Shown in pieces: positions 6,478 through 9,585 of a stretch of 9,585 nucleotides of DNA. The notes under the pieces are model-generated. The model saw nothing but the letters and a program-made list of their open reading frames with translations, was not told where the DNA came from and did not search any database. The stretch is from NCBI GenBank assembly GCA_031267475.1, contig JAIRZA010000190.1, positions 1 through 9,585 on the forward strand, given 5' to 3'. Positions within the stretch are counted from its first letter, which is position 1; each line of letters starts with the position of its first letter. The translations under genes and the position numbers were made by a program. This stretch comes from Spirochaetaceae bacterium. GTDB taxonomy: Bacteria; Spirochaetota; Spirochaetia; Treponematales; Breznakiellaceae.

Positions 6478-9470
6478 ACGCTATTGCTCGACAACTGCCG
6501 GAGAGGATGCAGGCTGTCCTCGCTTACAGCGCCCGGATCATTCACACCCAAAGGAAGCTCCCGCCCTTCCTCAGGCGGTACATCTTCATCAGGGTAGTCG
6601 CTGGTATCAGTTATATCCGCCGCGCTTGAGTCGGCATCCTCGTCGTCCGCCGCGCCGTCCGCCGCGCCGCCGCCGCCATTTTGGAGACGCACGGCTATAG
6701 TCTTGGTAACACCCTTTTCCTCCATCGTAACACCCAGCAGAGTAGCCGCGCCAGTAACAGTTTTCTTATTGTGAGTAATAACGATGAACTGACTCTTGTT
6801 GCCGAACTCCAGCAAAAGCTGCACAAAGCGGCTCACATTAGCCTCGTCAAGAGCGGCGTCTATCTCGTCAAGGAAACAAAACGGAGAAGGCTTAACCATG
6901 TATGTCGCAAACAACAGCGCGACCGCGGTCATAGATTTTTCACCGCCGGAAAGCAGCGTGATGTTTTCAAGTTTTTTACCGGGAGGCTGGGCGAAAATCT
7001 CTATACCCGATTCGAGAACATGATTCGGGTCGCTCAACCTAAGCTGAGCCTGTCCGCCGCCAAACAAACGCCGGAACATATTATGAAAATTCGTTTTTAT
7101 CTTATTATAATTGCTCATGAAACGCTCCGAAGCTATTGCGCGATTCTCGGCCGCGATACTTTCTATATCCGCCCTGGCCCTCTGCAAATCGTCCATCTGA
7201 TTCGTAAGAAAGTCATAGCGCTCCTTTGTTTCGTTGAACTCCTCCGGCGCTCCATAGTTTATGCCGCCAAGCTCTTTCGAACTGCCTTTCGCCTCGTTCA
7301 AACGCTCTCGCAAATCAGCAGCCGTGTCCCTTATCGTGTATATACGCTCCTCAAATTCCAGCAAATCGCGGGAATGTGTCTCCCGAAAGTTTTCTTGAAT
7401 GTTCTCAATATCGTGTTGAGACGTGGCAAATTCAACCTGAAGGCGCTCAAGTTGCTGATTCAGCTTGTTCACCGCCTCCGTCCGTTTCGTTACCATCTCT
7501 TTTTTGCCGGAAACATCCTTATTGCGCCGCTCAATATCCTTTTGCAGTTTTTCAAGATTTGCGCCAAGCGCGGCTCCACGCTGCTCTATTTCGACTATAT
7601 CGCTTTCGGCGGAAAAAATACGCTCTTCAAGCTCCTCCCCGCGCCTGCGGGCCATGAACAACTCGTCCTGAATACTTTTTAGCAAAGACTCCTGCTCGCT
7701 CAACTGCCGGCGAATCAAACGAGCGTGGGAATCGGCGGCTTCGGACTGAGTCTGCATCTGAGTCCTATTCATCTGAAGATCGTGCAAAGTCTGCCGGTAA
7801 TCCGCAATCTTGCCCCCTAACCCGCTGTTATCCTGCCGCAAAACCGTGATATGTTCGCGTTTGTTAAAAATCCCGTCCTTGCAGGCGCGGATTTCACCAT
7901 CCATAGCCCGTTTCTTGGTGATGATACCTTCGGGCGCTAGGAATTCATCAATAAAAACAGGAGTGCTCTTGCGGTAATCGGCAAACAGCCTTGCGGCAAT
8001 ATCAGCCTCCGCCGCCGCTTTTTCCAGTACCGCCGCGAGCTTTTCCGCCGCCTGACGCATATCGCCGGCGCCCCCGCCGGAAATCCCCCGCCCGGCCGCG
8101 TCGGCAATATCGCCCAGAAGCGCCTCCCGCCCCTTCAGCAGCGCGGCAATGCGTGAAAGAGCGCTTTCAAGTTCAGCCTGCGTCCGTTTCCGTTCCGCGG
8201 CGGAATAACCCGCCTCTTTCAATCCAGCGTCAAGAGCGGCGACAATATCATCCGTGATAGTCTCAAGCTCCCGATCGCACTCCGCGCTTTTTTTCTCAAA
8301 ACGCTGGATAGCCGTTTCATCCGCCCTAATACTCTCTTCGTTTTCACCTATACGCGACGACGCAATCCTGATATTTTCTTCAAACGAGTGGATATTTTCC
8401 TCGATACCCGCGATTTTTTTACGCAGATCACGGACTATACCGTCTTGTTCGTCAACATCATCCCTCAATTCCTCTATCCGCGCCCGGCATGAACGCTCCT
8501 TATTTTCATTCTGATTTATCTGATTCCGGCACTCGTTCCGCTGCTCCGAGACAAGTTTTACTTCATTTGCCAGCGCTTCCTTGTCCTTTGCCAGCCCAAA
8601 GAGCGCTTTTTGCCCTTCGATGAACTCTTGCTCCAAAGAATTTACTTCGTCAAGAAAATCGTGAACAGACTGGTTGATCTCGTCAAGCTCCAAACGCAGC
8701 GCGTCCCGCTCCTGCGTCTTAATTTTGATGTTTTCATCACGCTCGTCTCGTAAATCACGGAATTGTTTTAGCCGTAAAAGCTGAATATCCCGCTCAAGAT
8801 CGAAAATTTCATCCCGCAGAGCGCGAAAACGAATAGTTTTTTCGGCCTGAATTTTCAAACTATCATAATTACGCTTAACCTCTTTAAGCAAAGCCTCTAT
8901 TTGCCGTATATTTTCATCATATCTTGCGATTTTTAACTCAGCATCCCGTGTTTTTACCTTAAAACTAGTAATTCCGGCGGCCTCTTCAAACAAATATCGC
9001 CGTTCTTCAGGCTTTGAAGACAGCGCCTGGTCGATTTTTCCCTGCTCCATCACGGAATATGCGGCTTTTCCCACCCCTGTATCCCAAAAAAGCTCGCGAA
9101 TTTCCTTTAACCGCCGTTCTTGCGAATTGATAGAATACTCGCTTTCGCCGGAACGGTACAGGCGGCGTTTTATCTGCACTTCCGGCATATCTATAGGCAA
9201 AATGCCGTTGTCATTAGCAAGAGTCAGAGTAACTTCAGCCACGCTTAACGCTTTTCGCGTTTCCGTACCGTTGAATATAACATCTTCCATTTTCTCCGCG
9301 CGCAAGGCCCCGGATTTTTGCTCGCCCAAAACCCATTTTATCGCGTCAACTACATTCGATTTCCCGCAGCCGTTAGGCCCCAACAGCGCGGTAATTCCAT
9401 CAGCAAACTCAATATGCGTCTTATCGGCAAAAGATTTGAAGCCAAAAATGTCAAGACTTTTAAGAAACAA
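6474..9470 (-). CDS. smc: Chromosome segregation SMC ATPase, short form without a recognisable hinge
   Basis: SMC proteins organise and segregate the chromosome as ATP-dependent dimers. Residues 1-170 form the N-terminal head: FLKSLDIFGFKSFADKTHIE (2-21), Walker A GPNGCGKSN (31-39), VIFNGTETRKALS (64-76) and MEQGKID (141-147). Residues 170-450 and 520-775 are coiled coil. The C-terminal head has signature LSGGEKSM (840-847), Walker B FCFLDEIDAALDEAN (864-878, D868/E869) and switch histidine H900 in VITHNKKT. All ATPase residues are present. Bacterial SMCs are usually about 1,150-1,200 residues; this one has 998. The central 450-520 segment, holding GRGISGGGAGD and FIDEFLAPEGIITKKR, replaces the usual hinge of about 150-200 residues. 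An acidic Gly/Ala/Asp/Glu tail (930-998) follows the head. The start is TTG at 9468-9470, supported by a spaced GGGAG and by homology beginning at residue 2. No scpA or scpB is in the window. Confidence 0.95.
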   Translation of the reverse strand: MFLKSLDIFGFKSFADKTHIEFADGITALLGPNGCGKSNVVDAIKWVLGEQKSGALRAEKMEDVIFNGTETRKALSVAEVTLTLANDNGILPIDMPEVQIKRRLYRSGESEYSINSQERRLKEIRELFWDTGVGKAAYSVMEQGKIDQALSSKPEERRYLFEEAAGITSFKVKTRDAELKIARYDENIRQIEALLKEVKRNYDSLKIQAEKTIRFRALRDEIFDLERDIQLLRLKQFRDLRDERDENIKIKTQERDALRLELDEINQSVHDFLDEVNSLEQEFIEGQKALFGLAKDKEALANEVKLVSEQRNECRNQINQNENKERSCRARIEELRDDVDEQDGIVRDLRKKIAGIEENIHSFEENIRIASSRIGENEESIRADETAIQRFEKKSAECDRELETITDDIVAALDAGLKEAGYSAAERKRTQAELESALSRIAALLKGREALLGDIADAAGRGISGGGAGDMRQAAEKLAAVLEKAAAEADIAARLFADYRKSTPVFIDEFLAPEGIITKKRAMDGEIRACKDGIFNKREHITVLRQDNSGLGGKIADYRQTLHDLQMNRTQMQTQSEAADSHARLIRRQLSEQESLLKSIQDELFMARRRGEELEERIFSAESDIVEIEQRGAALGANLEKLQKDIERRNKDVSGKKEMVTKRTEAVNKLNQQLERLQVEFATSQHDIENIQENFRETHSRDLLEFEERIYTIRDTAADLRERLNEAKGSSKELGGINYGAPEEFNETKERYDFLTNQMDDLQRARADIESIAAENRAIASERFMSNYNKIKTNFHNMFRRLFGGGQAQLRLSDPNHVLESGIEIFAQPPGKKLENITLLSGGEKSMTAVALLFATYMVKPSPFCFLDEIDAALDEANVSRFVQLLLEFGNKSQFIVITHNKKTVTGAATLLGVTMEEKGVTKTIAVRLQNGGGGAADGAADDEDADSSAADITDTSDYPDEDVPPEEGRELPLGVNDPGAVSEDSLHPLRQLSSNSV
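7911..8117 (-). other. Hinge-position segment of SMC lacking the canonical hinge domain
   Basis: Encodes SMC residues 452-520, the only non-coiled stretch between the two arms. It contains a Gly-rich turn (460-469), an Ala-rich helix (471-495) and FIDEFLAPEGIITKKR (506-521). The alpha/beta hinge of well-studied bacterial SMCs, with its conserved glycines and GRATFLPL-like motif, is not visible here. Confidence 0.65.
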
Positions 9471-9475
9471 AAAAA

Positions 9476-9480
9476 CTCCC
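9476..9480 (-). promoter_or_regulatory. smc: Shine-Dalgarno GGGAG deciding the TTG start of smc
   Basis: On the minus strand GGGAG is followed by TTTTT and then TTG, a 5-nt spacer. No ATG or GTG start is available nearby in frame; the next methionine is residue 61, after Walker A. The TTG at 9468-9470 is therefore the start. Confidence 0.8.
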
Positions 9481-9544
9481 TAAACAGCGCCGAAAAATGC
9501 TCGTCCTCGTTTTTTAGCGCCGTTTTCACGTATATTTTTCAAAA

Positions 9545-9553
9545 TTTTCCACA
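9545..9553 (+). promoter_or_regulatory. Single DnaA-box match (TTTTCCACA)
   Basis: TTTTCCACA fits the bacterial DnaA-box consensus TTWTNCACA exactly. It lies about 75 bp upstream of smc within A+T-rich DNA. A single box is not an origin and may be chance; a real site could link smc or its upstream neighbour to DnaA control. Confidence 0.25.
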
Positions 9554-9585
9554 GAAAAACAAAAAATCATTAAGACACGTCGAAA

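Larger units (their letters stand above)
9471..9585. other. Leader region of smc, no gene identified
   Basis: These 115 bp hold the smc Shine-Dalgarno, a 7-bp direct repeat AGCGCCG (9486-9492 and 9516-9522) and A+T-rich DNA. On the minus strand one frame is open from the right edge to a TGA at 9526-9528, so the end of an upstream gene is possible but its 19 codons are not recognisable. No clear promoter or terminator was found. Confidence 0.5.

Noticed and set aside
6460..6482. Inverted repeat AGCGTC / GACGCT with an 11-nt loop at the convergent stops, considered as a bidirectional terminator
   Set aside because: The stem is only 6 bp and neither side is followed by a T tract.
6681..7682. 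333-codon plus-strand frame opposite smc
   Set aside because: Lies entirely within a clear SMC coding region on the other strand, has no family motif and an atypical composition; judged a shadow frame.
9486..9522. AGCGCCG direct repeat and A/T tracts upstream of smc, considered as an attachment site or terminator
   Set aside because: The repeat is only 7 bp with two copies, and the A/T tracts do not flank a G+C-rich stem.
1..9585. Search for CRISPR arrays, tRNA/rRNA genes, transposases and prophage genes
   Set aside because: None seen; all direct repeats lie in frame within one coding gene and lack spacer structure.

Overview
The window looks like a spirochaete chromosome, most likely a treponeme-type organism of moderate G+C. 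This is an inference from gene content: two tandem MptE/Maf-like (DUF115) proteins, an acidic repeat protein with a short conserved-looking C-terminal domain, and a short SMC protein. No rRNA or other phylogenetic marker is present. No mobile element, tRNA, rRNA or CRISPR array was found.

Layout. (1) Positions 1-738, minus strand: 5' part of dinB (DNA polymerase IV); the gene runs off the left edge. (2) Positions 739-897: a divergent intergenic region with a perfect TATAAT box for the rightward operon and a small dyad over the dinB start. (3) Positions 898-6477, plus strand: a tightly packed four-gene operon with junctions of 1-nt overlap, 3-nt gap and 8-nt overlap. It encodes a 688-residue acidic, repeat-rich, probably disordered protein; an unrecognised 106-residue protein; and two different Maf/MptE-like proteins of 504 and 560 residues. 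(4) Positions 6474-9470, minus strand: smc, 998 codons, converging on the operon so that the two stop codons overlap. (5) Positions 9471-9585: smc leader with a strong Shine-Dalgarno, a TTG start and one match to the DnaA-box consensus.

How the genes may work together. Maf-family proteins in other flagellated bacteria transfer nonulosonic-acid-type sugars to flagellin, so the operon may be a protein-glycosylation module, perhaps for periplasmic flagella. The repeat protein and the 106-residue protein would be candidate scaffold or adaptor partners; that is inference from operon structure only. The smc and dinB genes are chromosome maintenance functions and need not be linked to the operon.

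The two most notable points are the SMC protein, which lacks a recognisable hinge and has shortened arms, and the repeat protein, which carries two unrelated repeat arrays between distinct N- and C-terminal segments and is co-transcribed with two dissimilar Maf proteins.
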